A DNA stretch of 56,578 nucleotides from Arthrobacter sp. Bi26 (GTDB lineage: Bacteria; Actinomycetota; Actinomycetes; Actinomycetales; Micrococcaceae), in NCBI RefSeq assembly GCF_918697925.1, contig NZ_CAKKMF010000026.1:1-56578 (forward strand), read 5' to 3'. Made by a program: the position numbers and the translations under genes. Positions 26,717-35,468 of this stretch are shown in pieces. How positions within the stretch are numbered: position 1 is the first letter of the stretch; each line of letters opens with the position of its first letter. The notes under the pieces were generated by a model that worked only from the letters and a program-made list of their open reading frames with translations, ran no database searches and was not told the DNA's origin.

Positions 26717-27793
26717 TTAGACCGGCCCTGCCTGGGTGAACGTGGGCACCATTGTCACGGATCCCACGTTCGGGAGTGCGTGGCGGGTGGCGTGGTCGAT
26801 TTCGTCGTGGAGAGTGGCAAGTTCCCCTAAAGCGGTGATCGCGGTCATGGGGATGGAGACCTCGACGTGGAGCCGGTGGCCGGACCAGCGCAGCCGGGAC
26901 GTTGCGCCCTCGGGGGCGTGGGCGGTGACAACTGCTGCCAGGCGGTCCGTCAGGTTCGGGTCGACGCCGTCCATGAGCCGGCGCCCGATGTCGCGAATGG
27001 TTCCCCACAGCAGCACGGCGATTGCTGCGGAGATGAGCAGGCCCACGATCGGGTCCGCGAGGGGGAACCCGAGCCATATGCCGATGACTCCGGCGACGAC
27101 GGCCAGTGAGGTGAACCCGTCGGTGCGGGCGTGAATGCCATCGGCCACGAGCGCGGCGGAGCCGATCCGTCGTCCCACGCGGATCCTGTAGATCGCGACG
27201 AGTTCGTTGCCGGCAAAGCCCACCAGCCCGGCGGCGAGCACCCAGCCCAGGTTCTGGACCGGCTGGGGTTCAAAGAAGCGGCGGAGGGATTCGACGGCGG
27301 CCACGACGGCCGAGAGTGCGATCATCGCCACGATGAACAGCCCTGCGAGGTCCTCGGCACGACCGAACCCGTAGGTAAACGTCCGGGTCGCGCGGCGGCG
27401 TCCGAGCAGAAAAGCGATCCACAGCGGCACGGCGGTCAGGGCATCGGAAAAATTGTGGACCGTGTCCGCCAGCAATGCCACGGAGTCGCTGACGAGCACG
27501 ATGACCAGCTGGAACAGCGACGTGGCCCCCAGCCCGAGCAGGGATACCTTGACGGCGCGAATGCCCTGGGAGCTGGTCTCCAGGGCTGAGTCGATCGAGT
27601 CGGCCGAGTCATGGGAGTGCGGCACGAAGAGCTCCTGCAGCCACCCCTTGAACCCGGTCGCGTGAACATGCCCGTGCGGGCCGTGGTGGTGGTCGCCGTC
27701 GTGAGCTTGAAGGTCGCCCTTGCCAACGCCGTGTTCAGAGTAAGCGTGCGTGTGCCGGTGGACGTCGTGGCCGGGATGCATCGGCTGGCTCAT
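26717..27793 (-). CDS. Cation diffusion facilitator (CDF) metal efflux transporter
   Basis: A 358-residue CDF protein. A His-rich N-terminus (HPGHDVHRHTHAYSEHG, HDGDHHHGPHGHVH) precedes six membrane helices and a C-terminal cytoplasmic domain. Transport-site residues are visible as SVALLADTVHNFSDAL (helix II, HxxxD type) and SAALVADGIHARTDGFTSL (helix V, HxxxD). This pattern is typical of Zn2+/Co2+ or Cd2+ antiporters. It overlaps the ArsR-type regulator gene by four bases, so the pair forms a metal-sensing efflux operon. The His tail suggests zinc, cobalt or nickel. Confidence 0.93.
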   Translation of the reverse strand: MSQPMHPGHDVHRHTHAYSEHGVGKGDLQAHDGDHHHGPHGHVHATGFKGWLQELFVPHSHDSADSIDSALETSSQGIRAVKVSLLGLGATSLFQLVIVLVSDSVALLADTVHNFSDALTAVPLWIAFLLGRRRATRTFTYGFGRAEDLAGLFIVAMIALSAVVAAVESLRRFFEPQPVQNLGWVLAAGLVGFAGNELVAIYRIRVGRRIGSAALVADGIHARTDGFTSLAVVAGVIGIWLGFPLADPIVGLLISAAIAVLLWGTIRDIGRRLMDGVDPNLTDRLAAVVTAHAPEGATSRLRWSGHRLHVEVSIPMTAITALGELATLHDEIDHATRHALPNVGSVTMVPTFTQAGPV

Positions 27794-28167
27794 GCGCCGG
27801 CCTCCCTCTTGAGGCTGTGCGGAGCGATGGTGTGATGCGGAGCTGTGCCGAGGGTGTGTTCGGCCTGGTGAATCGCGTCGGCCACAAGCTGCCAGGCGTG
27901 CCCGTCCTGCAGGCGGTAGTAGACCTTGGTGCCTTCCTGCCGGGTGGCGACCATGCGCGCCAGCCGCATCTTGGCCAGATGCTGGGAAACCGCAGCCGCC
28001 GATTTCCCCGCCTTTTCGGCGAGCACGTTGACGGGCAGCTCGCCGTGGCGCAGGGCCAGGATCAGCCTGACCCGGGTGGCGTCGGCCAGCATGGCGAAAA
28101 CCTCCACCGCCAGTTCAACGTACTGGCTGTCCGCCGTGAGGGTGCAAGCTTTGTTATCTGCATTCAT
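27790..28167 (-). CDS. ArsR/SmtB-family metal-sensing repressor
   Basis: A 125-residue winged-helix repressor with LADATRVRLILALRHGELPVNVLAEKAGKSAAAVSQHLAKMRLARMVATRQEGTKVYYRLQD as core and a C-terminal helix ending with His residues (LVADAIHQAEHTLGTAPHHTIAPH). That alpha5 pattern, D/H followed by H-x-x-H, is the inter-subunit zinc site of the SmtB/CzrA/NmtR group. Cys residues of ArsR or CadC type are absent from the DNA-binding helix. It overlaps the CDF gene, which it probably controls. The inducer is likely Zn2+, Co2+ or Ni2+. Confidence 0.9.
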   Translation of the reverse strand: MNADNKACTLTADSQYVELAVEVFAMLADATRVRLILALRHGELPVNVLAEKAGKSAAAVSQHLAKMRLARMVATRQEGTKVYYRLQDGHAWQLVADAIHQAEHTLGTAPHHTIAPHSLKREAGA

Positions 28168-28288
28168 ACGCAGATACTTACATATAACTGCGCCTCTCTC
28201 AAGACGGCGGCCGCGCGCCGGGTGCGCGGCCGCCGTCGCTGGCCCCTCCTAGCAGGTCAAGCCTGGGCTTTCGGACGGGCGGGACGTG

Positions 28289-29488
28289 CTACCGGCCGCC
28301 GAGGGATACGGCTTGAACATGCTGTTGGGACTGCAGATAGCCGAACAGTTGCCGCAGCCCGAAGGACCATTCCGGCAACTCTTCCGCAGCGCCCACGAGG
28401 TTGATCAGGGCCCCGAGATGGCTGCTGCGGATCGTCACAACGTCTCCCATGTGGTGGGTGAACCCCTGCCCCGGCTCATCCCGGTCCTGGGTCGGGGCGA
28501 ACAGCGTGCCTGTGAACAACGCGAACCCGTCCGGGTACTGATGGTGCTTCCCGAAAGTCGCCGCCACGAGTTCTTCGAACGGCCGGCTGATCCTGGCCAC
28601 GGAGTTGCGGCCCTCCAGCGAATAGCCGTCCTGGCCCTCGACACGCAGCAGGATCTCTTCCTGGCGCAGCGTTTCCAGGCTGAACCCGTCATCGAACAGC
28701 CGGATCAGTGGGCCCAAAGCGCTGGAGGCATTGTTGTCCTTCGCCTTTCCCAGCAACAGGGCGCTCCTGCCCTCCACATCCCGGAGGTTCACGTCGTTGC
28801 CAAGCGTCGCGCCCACAACCTGACCGGCCGAGGTGACGATGAGCACCAGTTCCGGCTCGGGGTTGTTCCATGCGGAAAAGGACGGAATCCCGACTCCCGC
28901 GCCGAGCCCCACCGAGGACAGGACCGGGGCCTTCGTGAAGACCTCGGGGTCCGGTCCGATGCCCACCTCCAGGTACTGCGACCAGAGGCCCTCCGCGATC
29001 AGGACTTTTTTGGCCTCGGCCGCCGCCGGGGAGCCCGGGCGGATTGCGCCGATGCTGCCGCCGAGGGCGGTGGCCACCAGTTCCCGCATCTCTGTGGCCC
29101 TGCTGGCGTCTCCGCCGCAACGCTCCTCGATCACGCGCTCGATCATGCTGTCCACGAAGGTGACGCCGCAGGCCTTAACGACTTGCAGGTCCACTGGCGC
29201 CAGGAAGTGCGGACGCGTTGGGTCCTGCGCCAGGGATGCTTCGACGACGTCGGCGGTCTTCCAGCGCGCCGCATCCATCGCAGCACGGACGTCCGCCACA
29301 AGATCGGGACGTTCGAGGAGCTCAGAGACCGTCCCGGCCAGCTGGTGAAGGTCGAACACCCCCTCCTCCTGGACCGCGACCACCCGCGGTCCCGAGGTTT
29401 CAACGTCCCAGACACGGCCGATCAGCAATGCCTGCGCTGCATCGTCCGGGAGCACAGATGCTCCGCCGATGTTCAGGGGTGCGTTCAT
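28289..29488 (-). CDS. FAH-family protein, probable 2-keto-3-deoxy-pentonate dehydratase
   Basis: A 399-residue fumarylacetoacetate-hydrolase-superfamily protein. The C-terminal FAH fold has the metal-binding E-x-E as WNNPEPELVLIV and conserved GATLGNDVNLRDVEGRSALLL. In archaeal D-arabinose and some bacterial L-arabinose pathways an FAH-type enzyme dehydrates 2-keto-3-deoxy-arabinonate to 2,5-dioxopentanoate (known). The next gene upstream makes the dehydrogenase for exactly that product, so this role fits best; hydrolase or aldolase activity is the alternative. ATG 29488 overlaps the upstream stop (ATGA); the frame extends 17 codons further but inside that gene. Confidence 0.85.
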   Translation of the reverse strand: MNAPLNIGGASVLPDDAAQALLIGRVWDVETSGPRVVAVQEEGVFDLHQLAGTVSELLERPDLVADVRAAMDAARWKTADVVEASLAQDPTRPHFLAPVDLQVVKACGVTFVDSMIERVIEERCGGDASRATEMRELVATALGGSIGAIRPGSPAAAEAKKVLIAEGLWSQYLEVGIGPDPEVFTKAPVLSSVGLGAGVGIPSFSAWNNPEPELVLIVTSAGQVVGATLGNDVNLRDVEGRSALLLGKAKDNNASSALGPLIRLFDDGFSLETLRQEEILLRVEGQDGYSLEGRNSVARISRPFEELVAATFGKHHQYPDGFALFTGTLFAPTQDRDEPGQGFTHHMGDVVTIRSSHLGALINLVGAAEELPEWSFGLRQLFGYLQSQQHVQAVSLGGR

Positions 29489-30972
29489 CGCTGAGCCTCG
29501 CTCCCGGGAAGTCCCTCTGCGATGACGGGCCGCCGCCACACTCCATCCACCCGCTGCGGCACGTTCCAGCCGTTGGCGTCCTGCAGCGGTTCGGGCAGCC
29601 GCGCTTCCGGGAACGACTGGTAAGCCACGGGCCGGAGGAATCGGCGGATGGCGGCCGTTCCCACCGATGTGGTGGCGGACGTCGTGGCGGGGTAGGGTCC
29701 GCCGTGGTGCTGGGCGTAGCTGACCGTGACCCCCGTGGGCCAGCCGTTCCAGAGCACGCGGCCACTGATGTCCGTCAACCGCGCGGCGAGGTCGGAGACG
29801 TCGTCGCCGGGCTCCGCCTGGACAGTGGTGGTCAGCTGTCCCTCAAGAAGTTCCGCGAGGGCGGGGAGTTCCGACTCGTCGCCGTACTCCACCACCAGGC
29901 TGGCCGGTCCGAACATTTCCTGCCGGAGGATCGACGGATCGCTGCGCACCGCAGCTGCAGTCGTGTGAAGCACGGTCGGCGCCGGCGTCTCGGCGAAGTC
30001 TCCTTCCACCAGGACCTCGACACCAGCGTTGCTCTGCAGGCGGGCCACAGACTGCCTGTAGCCGTCGTGCAGCCGCGAGCTCAGCAACTGAGTTGCGGCG
30101 AAGTCCGCCAGGGCGCCGCTGAGCACCCGCCGGACGAGGTCGGTCTGTCCGCGGGGAACAAACAGCAGCCCCGGCTTGGTGCAGAACTGGCCCATTCCCA
30201 TGGTGAAGGAGCTGGCGTAGCCGCAGAGGATTTCCTCGCGCCGGGCCGCCCAGGCGCCCTCGGTCACGAAAACAGCATTGATGCCGCCCAGTTCGCCGAA
30301 GAACGGAATCGGTTCGGGCCGGGCCGCGGCACGGTCAAACAGGGCCCGTCCGCCCGCCGTCGAACCCGTAAACCCGATGGCCTTGACTGCGGGGTGGTCC
30401 ACCAGGGCCTCCGCCGCGGGCCGGCCGGTGACGAGCGAGAACAGGCCGGAGGGTGCCCCGGCGGCGTCAAGTGCGGCGATAACGGTTTCGGCCGTGCGAA
30501 CCGCAAGGTTCAGGTGTCCGTCGTGTGCCTTGTGCACGACGGCGCAGCCGGCGGCCAGGGCCGAGGCGCTATCACCGCCCATGACGCTGAAGGCGAAGGG
30601 GAAGTTGGACGCCCCGAAAACCCCGACGACGCCGATCGGCACGTTAAGCCGGCGCAGGTCCGGCCGCGGCCCCATGCCCCAGTCCGGGTCTGCGTGGTCG
30701 ATGGTGGCGTCGAGGTGCTCGCCCTGACGGATTTCCGCCGCGAAGAGCCTGAGCTGGAAGACGGTGCGCTTCAATTCGCCCCGGAGCCGGGCGTCGCCCA
30801 GATGCGTTTCCTCGTGGGCGATTTCCACGAGCGAATCCGCGTCAGTCTCCAGGCCGGCGGCCGCTGCCTCCAGCCAAGACGCCCGGGTGTGGGGATCGGC
30901 CGCGCGGCCCTTTTCGAACGCGGCCTGGGCGGCATCGATACGCGCGTTGAGGTCCTCAAGAGCGGTTGTCAT
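29485..30972 (-). CDS. 2,5-dioxopentanoate (alpha-ketoglutaric semialdehyde) dehydrogenase
   Basis: A 495-residue NAD(P)-dependent aldehyde dehydrogenase. It has [19 protein letters not shown] and [11 protein letters not shown] for cofactor binding, [15 protein letters not shown], the general base in [14 protein letters not shown] and the nucleophile in [14 protein letters not shown]. These variants are characteristic of the KGSADH branch, which oxidises 2,5-dioxopentanoate to 2-oxoglutarate. It overlaps both neighbours by ATGA junctions (dehydratase upstream, FAH protein downstream), giving a tightly coupled three-gene operon. I chose ATG 30972 for this overlap. Confidence 0.9.
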   Translation of the reverse strand: MTTALEDLNARIDAAQAAFEKGRAADPHTRASWLEAAAAGLETDADSLVEIAHEETHLGDARLRGELKRTVFQLRLFAAEIRQGEHLDATIDHADPDWGMGPRPDLRRLNVPIGVVGVFGASNFPFAFSVMGGDSASALAAGCAVVHKAHDGHLNLAVRTAETVIAALDAAGAPSGLFSLVTGRPAAEALVDHPAVKAIGFTGSTAGGRALFDRAAARPEPIPFFGELGGINAVFVTEGAWAARREEILCGYASSFTMGMGQFCTKPGLLFVPRGQTDLVRRVLSGALADFAATQLLSSRLHDGYRQSVARLQSNAGVEVLVEGDFAETPAPTVLHTTAAAVRSDPSILRQEMFGPASLVVEYGDESELPALAELLEGQLTTTVQAEPGDDVSDLAARLTDISGRVLWNGWPTGVTVSYAQHHGGPYPATTSATTSVGTAAIRRFLRPVAYQSFPEARLPEPLQDANGWNVPQRVDGVWRRPVIAEGLPGSEAQR

Positions 30973-32315
30973 CGGACCGCCCCGGCTTCGGTCAGGGACG
31001 CGCCCGTGACGGCGGCGCGGCTTCCCACTTCCACCCATCCTGCCCCGGCGGGGAACTCCCAGCGGGAGCGGGAGGCGCTGAACATTTCGGCGCCGGTCCC
31101 CGGCAGTTCCGGGGCGGCGTACCGGCCGTTGATGATGCGGACCGGCTCGGCGAAGTGCTCGTGAAGATGGTCCACGTACTCGATCATCCGTCCGTCCTGG
31201 GTACCGCTGATGGCCGCGTAGTCGAAGAACGAGAAGTGCTGGACAAGTTCGCACAGCCCGACACCGCCGGCGTGCGGGCAGACCGGCACGTCGAAGCGGG
31301 CGGCGAGCAGGAGGTTGGCGATGTTCTCGTTCACGCCACCCACCCGCGTGGAATCCAGCTGGAGAACGTCGATGGCCCCGGCCTGCAGCAGCTGCTTGAA
31401 GACGATGCGGCTCGCTACCGCCTCGCCGGTGGCGACCCGCACGGGTGCAACACCCTTCCGGATCTCGGCATGGCCCAAAATGTCGTCCGTGCTCGTGGGC
31501 TCCTCGATCCAGTAGGGGCTGAACTCTGCCAGCTGGTTGACCCATTCGATGGCCTCGGAAACTTCCCACCGCTGGTTGGCGTCGATCGCGATCGGGAGGT
31601 CGCCGACGGCCGCCCGGGCCAGGGCCATGCGGCGGCGGTCATCGTTGAGGTCACCGCCCACCTTCAGCTTGATCATGGAGAAGCCGTCGGCGGCTGCCTT
31701 CTTGCTCAGCCTGACCAGTTTCTCGTCGCTGTAGCCGAGCCATCCGGGCGAAGTGGTGTACGCGGGATATCCCTCCACTTTGAGGGCCGCGATCCTGGCA
31801 GCCTTGCCGGCTTCGCCGGCCCGCAGGATGTCCAGCGCCTGCTCCGGGCTCAGGGCGTCGCGAATATGGGTGAAATCGACGACGTCGACAATTTCCTCGG
31901 CAGGCATCTCGCTGAGGAGGAGCCACAGCGGCTTGTTTTCACGCCGGGCGCGGATGTCCCAGAGGGCACTCACGAGCGCACCGCAGGCCATCTGCGTGAC
32001 GCCCTTTTCCGGGCCGAGCCAGCGCAGCTGGGAATCGTGGATGAGCCGCTTTGAGGCGCCCCCGAGGTCGTAGATGAGTTCGTCGATGTCCCGGCCGACG
32101 AGCAGGCGGGCGTAGGCGTCGATGGCATGCGTGAGGATTTCGTTGCCGCGTCCGCAGCTGAACACAAAACCGTGGCCTTCGTCTCCCGCATCGGTGCGGA
32201 TGACGACATAGGCGGCGGAGTAGTCGGGGTCAACATTGACCGCGTCGGAGCCATCGAGTTCCAGCGACGTGGGGAAGCGCACGTCCTGGGTGTGGATGGA
32301 GATGATGGAAGGCAT
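30969..32315 (-). CDS. Enolase-superfamily sugar-acid dehydratase (L-fuconate/D-arabinonate type)
   Basis: A 448-residue member of the L-fuconate dehydratase branch of the enolase superfamily. Catalytic features are [10 protein letters not shown] (KxK base), [14 protein letters not shown] and [10 protein letters not shown] metal ligands, and [11 protein letters not shown] with the catalytic His. Known family substrates (L-fuconate, D-arabinonate) share the C2-C4 configuration. Since the downstream genes encode an FAH-type dehydratase and a 2,5-dioxopentanoate dehydrogenase, and no 2-keto-3-deoxy-L-fuconate dehydrogenase is present, D-arabinonate is the more consistent substrate. AGAGAAG precedes the ATG, and GntR-type inverted repeats lie upstream at 32355-32386. 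Confidence 0.88.
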   Translation of the reverse strand: MPSIISIHTQDVRFPTSLELDGSDAVNVDPDYSAAYVVIRTDAGDEGHGFVFSCGRGNEILTHAIDAYARLLVGRDIDELIYDLGGASKRLIHDSQLRWLGPEKGVTQMACGALVSALWDIRARRENKPLWLLLSEMPAEEIVDVVDFTHIRDALSPEQALDILRAGEAGKAARIAALKVEGYPAYTTSPGWLGYSDEKLVRLSKKAAADGFSMIKLKVGGDLNDDRRRMALARAAVGDLPIAIDANQRWEVSEAIEWVNQLAEFSPYWIEEPTSTDDILGHAEIRKGVAPVRVATGEAVASRIVFKQLLQAGAIDVLQLDSTRVGGVNENIANLLLAARFDVPVCPHAGGVGLCELVQHFSFFDYAAISGTQDGRMIEYVDHLHEHFAEPVRIINGRYAAPELPGTGAEMFSASRSRWEFPAGAGWVEVGSRAAVTGASLTEAGAVR

Positions 32316-32354
32316 GGATATCTTCTCTCAGATCAGTTCAATGAGTGGACACGA

Positions 32355-32386
32355 TTCCTATATGAATTCCAATAATCATATAGGAA
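32355..32386. promoter_or_regulatory. Inverted repeat before the dehydratase operon, likely GntR operator
   Basis: TTCCTATATGA (32355-32365) and TCATATAGGAA (32376-32386) are perfect 11-bp inverted arms with a 10-nt spacer, 40 bp before the dehydratase start. The same motif appears twice more before the MFS gene (33294-33324). Confidence 0.75.
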
Positions 32387-32416
32387 AGGTGATCCAGATC
32401 AAGTGTTCCGGAGAGT

Positions 32417-32450
32417 AAAGAAGCCCCGGCCAGCAGGCCGGGGCTTCTTT
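32417..32450 (-). terminator. Terminator of the GntR gene
   Basis: A 15-bp perfect stem (32417-32431 with 32436-32450) with an AGCA loop lies immediately after the gntR stop codon. Its outer pairs are AAAGAAG/CTTCTTT, giving T-rich ends on both strands. Confidence 0.85.
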
Positions 32451-33179
32451 TCAGCCGACGATGTGCGGCCGTGGGGGTCCGCTGTCCTCCAGTGGAGAGA
32501 GGGCCGCGTTGTCCTTGAAAGCCTGGGCAAACCGGGTGAAGGAGTTTCTGATGTGCTCGGCCATGGCCTCCTCGGCACGTTCCGGCTGGCATGTCCGGAT
32601 GGCCTCCCGCACGGCCGAGTGCTCGGCTACCGTAATGGCGCCGTCGACGTCTGCGGGGTAGAGGCGGAACGTGTGCAGGTGGCAGTGGGTTTGCGCGAAG
32701 GCGTGCCGCACAACCGGGTTCCCCGCCGCCGCGAGGATGGTGTCATGGAAGCGGGTGTCATGGGCCACGAGGTCCTGCCGAAGGTCCCCGCTGTTCTGCA
32801 TCCGGTCCCGGAAGGCCGACAGCTCCTTTTCCAGGGCTCCGGCCGGGTTGGCCAGGCGGTCCACGGCGGCAGAGCGCGCCGCCCATGGCTCGACCAGGAG
32901 TCGGAATTCAAAAAGGGAGCGCAACTCGGCCAGGTCCAGCAGGGGAGTGGTGCTGTAGCCGCGTCCTGGGGTGTAGACCACCAGGTTGTCGCCCTCCAGT
33001 CGCTGAAGCACTTCGCGGACCGGAGTCTGGGAGACGCCCATGCTGCGGGCGACGGCATCGATGTTGATCCGCGTGCCGGGTTCAATTTCGCCCGTGAGGA
33101 TGGAGGCGCGCATGGCCGAGTAGACATCACTCACGGCCGCCTTGCCTCTGGATGCATCGGACGATTGACGTGGGGGCAC
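32451..33179 (-). CDS. GntR-family (FCD) regulator of the sugar-acid operon
   Basis: A protein of about 242 residues with a winged helix (AMRASILTGEIEPGTRINIDAVARSMGVSQTPVREVLQRLEGDNL) and an FCD effector domain carrying the metal-site residues (LRQDLVAHDTRFHDTIL, AEHSAVREAI). GTG 33179 has AGAGGT seven bases upstream; a GTG at 33233 would prepend an 18-residue His/Ser-rich stretch. It lies between the dehydratase operon and a divergent MFS gene, and four CTATATGAT-like motifs occur in the two flanking intergenic regions. Probable repressor induced by the acid or its keto-deoxy derivative. Confidence 0.88.
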   Translation of the reverse strand: MPPRQSSDASRGKAAVSDVYSAMRASILTGEIEPGTRINIDAVARSMGVSQTPVREVLQRLEGDNLVVYTPGRGYSTTPLLDLAELRSLFEFRLLVEPWAARSAAVDRLANPAGALEKELSAFRDRMQNSGDLRQDLVAHDTRFHDTILAAAGNPVVRHAFAQTHCHLHTFRLYPADVDGAITVAEHSAVREAIRTCQPERAEEAMAEHIRNSFTRFAQAFKDNAALSPLEDSGPPRPHIVG

Positions 33180-33293
33180 GCGTTTACCTCTTTGTGTGGA
33201 GTGGTGGGAGTCGCTGTGGGAATCATAAGCCACAGGGCGCCGGGGGGCGGTCTGAAAGATTTTCCGGAAAGGGACTTGTCGTGGATCACATTC

Positions 33294-33324
33294 TCTATAT
33301 GATTAACCCGATTCCTATATGATT
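33294..33324. promoter_or_regulatory. Tandem GntR operator motifs before the MFS gene
   Basis: TCTATATGATT (33294-33304) and CCTATATGATT (33314-33324) are direct repeats 20 bp apart, placing them on similar faces of the helix. They match the arms of the inverted repeat at 32355-32386, so one regulator can control importer and catabolic operon together. Confidence 0.7.
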
Positions 33325-33401
33325 CTGGTGCTGGCACTCTTGGCGCCTGACCATCCCGGTGCCCAGGCACCCGAAGCCATGTTTATGTCAAAGGAGACCG
33401 C

Positions 33402-34739
33402 ATGACTGCGCTCGGCAGTAAGCTCGCCCCCAAGTCATCCCCCAATATGCCCCGCACCATGACCCGCAAACGCTGGATGATTATTTGGCTCGCGTTCATT
33501 GGGCTGAGCATCAATTATCTGGACCGGTCCAGCCTCAGCGTGGCCTTGCCGTTCATGGGCAAGGACTTCGAACTCTCCGCAACCCAGCAGGGACTCATCT
33601 TCGCCGCCTTCTTCTGGGCCTACGACTTCTGCCAACTGGCAGCCGGGTGGTACGTCGACAAGGTGGGGCCGCGGAAATCGTTCTCGCTTGCGGCGGTTTG
33701 GTGGTCCATCTTCACCATGATCACGGCCATGTCGACGAGCTTTTGGTCGCTTTTCGCCGCCCGGTTCCTGTTGGGTGTGGGTGAAAGCCCGGCGCCGAGC
33801 ACCGCGGCCAAAGTTGTGGCCACTTGGTTCCCGGTCCGGGAGCGGGCCTTTGCTACCAGCATCTGGGATTCGGGCTCCCGTGTGGGTGCGGTCATCGCCC
33901 TGCCCATCGTTACCTTGATCGTGGCGTTCACCTCGTGGCACGCGGTCTTCATCATCATCGGCATTGCCGGTCTGGTCTGGGCCGCCGTGTGGTGGAAGAC
34001 GTACCGCAGCCCCGAGGAACACCCGGCTGCCAACGCCGCCGAGGTGTCCTACATCCAGGAGGGTGGTGCCCGAAGCGAGGCGAGCGACGACGCCGGCGCA
34101 GCGAAGCTGCCGTGGCGGTCACTCTTCAAGTACCGCACCATACTCAGCATGATGTTCGGCTTCTTTTGCCTGAACGCCGCTATCTACTTCTTCATCACGT
34201 TCTTTCCGAGCTACCTCGTGAAGGAGCGCGGGTTCGACCTGCTCAAGCTCGGGTTCTTTGGTGCCATTCCGGGCATCTGTGCAGTCGCTTTCGGCTGGTT
34301 GGCCGGCTATGTCGCCGACCGTGCGGTACAGCGCGGCGTCTCGGTGACCCGGGTCCGCAAGACCGCCATCGCCGGTGGCCTGATCGGCGGTTCGGTCATC
34401 ATGTTCGCTGCCGTGGTGCCGGAGGCGTGGATGGCCCTGGCGCTTCTTTCAGTGGCGTATTCGAGCCTCACCGTCGCCGCCACCGGCATCTGGTCCCTGC
34501 CGGCCGATGTTGCCCCGAGCTCCCGGCACGTGGGATCCATTGGCGGACTCCAGAACTTTGCCTCCAACCTGGCCGGCATCTTCACGCCGATCCTGATCGG
34601 CGTCCTGGTGGATCAGACGGGGTCCTTCGTGGCGCCGCTCGCGGTCATTGGAATCGTTTCACTGATCGGCGCCGCAAACTATCTGTTCATCCTTGGCAAG
34701 ATCGAGCCCCTGAAGGTCCCGGCGGCAGCCTCGGTGTAG
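33402..34739 (+). CDS. MFS transporter, anion:cation symporter family (sugar-acid uptake)
   Basis: A 445-residue twelve-helix MFS protein of the ACS group (ExuT/GudP/GarP-like). The N-terminal signature is LAFIGLSINYLDRSSLSVALPFMGKDF, later AARFLLGVGESPAPSTAAKVVATWFPVRERAFA. Relatives import hexuronates, aldarates or aldonates by proton symport. AAGGAGA precedes the ATG at a good distance, and two GntR motifs lie about 80-110 bp upstream. It is divergent from gntR. The substrate is presumably the aldonate fed into the adjacent dehydratase pathway. A GC-rich 10-bp hairpin without T tract follows at 34747-34778. Confidence 0.91.
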   Translation: MTALGSKLAPKSSPNMPRTMTRKRWMIIWLAFIGLSINYLDRSSLSVALPFMGKDFELSATQQGLIFAAFFWAYDFCQLAAGWYVDKVGPRKSFSLAAVWWSIFTMITAMSTSFWSLFAARFLLGVGESPAPSTAAKVVATWFPVRERAFATSIWDSGSRVGAVIALPIVTLIVAFTSWHAVFIIIGIAGLVWAAVWWKTYRSPEEHPAANAAEVSYIQEGGARSEASDDAGAAKLPWRSLFKYRTILSMMFGFFCLNAAIYFFITFFPSYLVKERGFDLLKLGFFGAIPGICAVAFGWLAGYVADRAVQRGVSVTRVRKTAIAGGLIGGSVIMFAAVVPEAWMALALLSVAYSSLTVAATGIWSLPADVAPSSRHVGSIGGLQNFASNLAGIFTPILIGVLVDQTGSFVAPLAVIGIVSLIGAANYLFILGKIEPLKVPAAASV

Positions 34740-34847
34740 GGAACTGGGGCCGCCACTCTGTGTTTCGGGTGGCGGCCCGTCCGACGTCGGGCAGTTGGCT
34801 GGCACAGGGCGGCCGCTGCTGAACCCCATGCTATTTCGGCTTGAATG

Positions 34848-35468
34848 TTAGGACTCGACCGGTGCGTCCGGGTGCCGAAGACTCAACTGCTTGGCGTGGA
34901 AGTCGAAATGAAGTGTCGGGTAGGCGTACACATCGTTGCGTGTCATTAGCGGAGTGAAGAAAGGGTCCCACCTGTCGGGGAACGGCATCGACCTGGCGAG
35001 GGACCGGGAACTCTCGCGACCGAGACGGCGGGAGAGCGCAGCGATGGTCTTGTCCAGTTTCCGGCTCATCCTTCGCCGGTTGTAGACGCGGGCGGCGGCC
35101 CGGGAACCCCAGTAATTCACCACATCAAAGGGGCCGGTGGCCGAGTTGAGGACGCCAGCAAAAGCCCTGCCGACCGGGCGGGGGAGCCGGCTGACAACGT
35201 GGACCAGGGGAAGCAGGGCGCGGACCACCATGTAGCCGAATACCATGTGGAAGAGCAGCTCCTCGTTGGTCCAGCGTGTGCCGTCGCTCCTGCGGTCGAG
35301 ATCTGCGGGCGCTGCGCTCTGCAGCAAGGCGGCGAGGTCGCGGCGGGCGCGGCTGTACCCGGCCAGGATCTCTTCCCTTGTCGGGTCCACGATGTGCCTT
35401 TCGTAGTCTTCGGTCTTCAGCCGGCCGCGGCCCTCAAATGGTCCGCATCCATGGCGACGTGCCTTCAT
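34848..35468 (-). CDS. DinB-superfamily-like hypothetical protein
   Basis: A protein of up to 206 residues resembling the DinB/YfiT-type four-helix fold: TREEILAGYSRARRDLAALLQSAAPADLDRRSDGTRWTNEELLFHMVFGYMVVRALL, then DRWDPFFTPLMT and LHFDFHAKQLSLRHPD. Histidines at these places are the usual metal ligands of DinB-like thiol transferases and isomerases, which in Actinobacteria often use mycothiol. The start is unclear: ATG 35468 lacks a good ribosome site, while GTG 35390 (180 residues) has GAAAGG upstream. It lies just downstream of the frameshifted MFS gene and may be co-transcribed with the arsenic operon. Function unknown. Confidence 0.7.
   Translation of the reverse strand: MKARRHGCGPFEGRGRLKTEDYERHIVDPTREEILAGYSRARRDLAALLQSAAPADLDRRSDGTRWTNEELLFHMVFGYMVVRALLPLVHVVSRLPRPVGRAFAGVLNSATGPFDVVNYWGSRAAARVYNRRRMSRKLDKTIAALSRRLGRESSRSLARSMPFPDRWDPFFTPLMTRNDVYAYPTLHFDFHAKQLSLRHPDAPVES

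Noticed and set aside
26495..26830. Open frame spanning the non-coding stretch and the end of the CDF gene
   Set aside because: No recognisable domain, poor start context and overlap with a certain gene.
28156..28175. ATCTGC-N8-GCAGAT dyad over the start of the SmtB-type regulator gene
   Set aside because: Short arms and unlike the AT-rich 12-2-12 operators of this family; not strong enough to call an operator.
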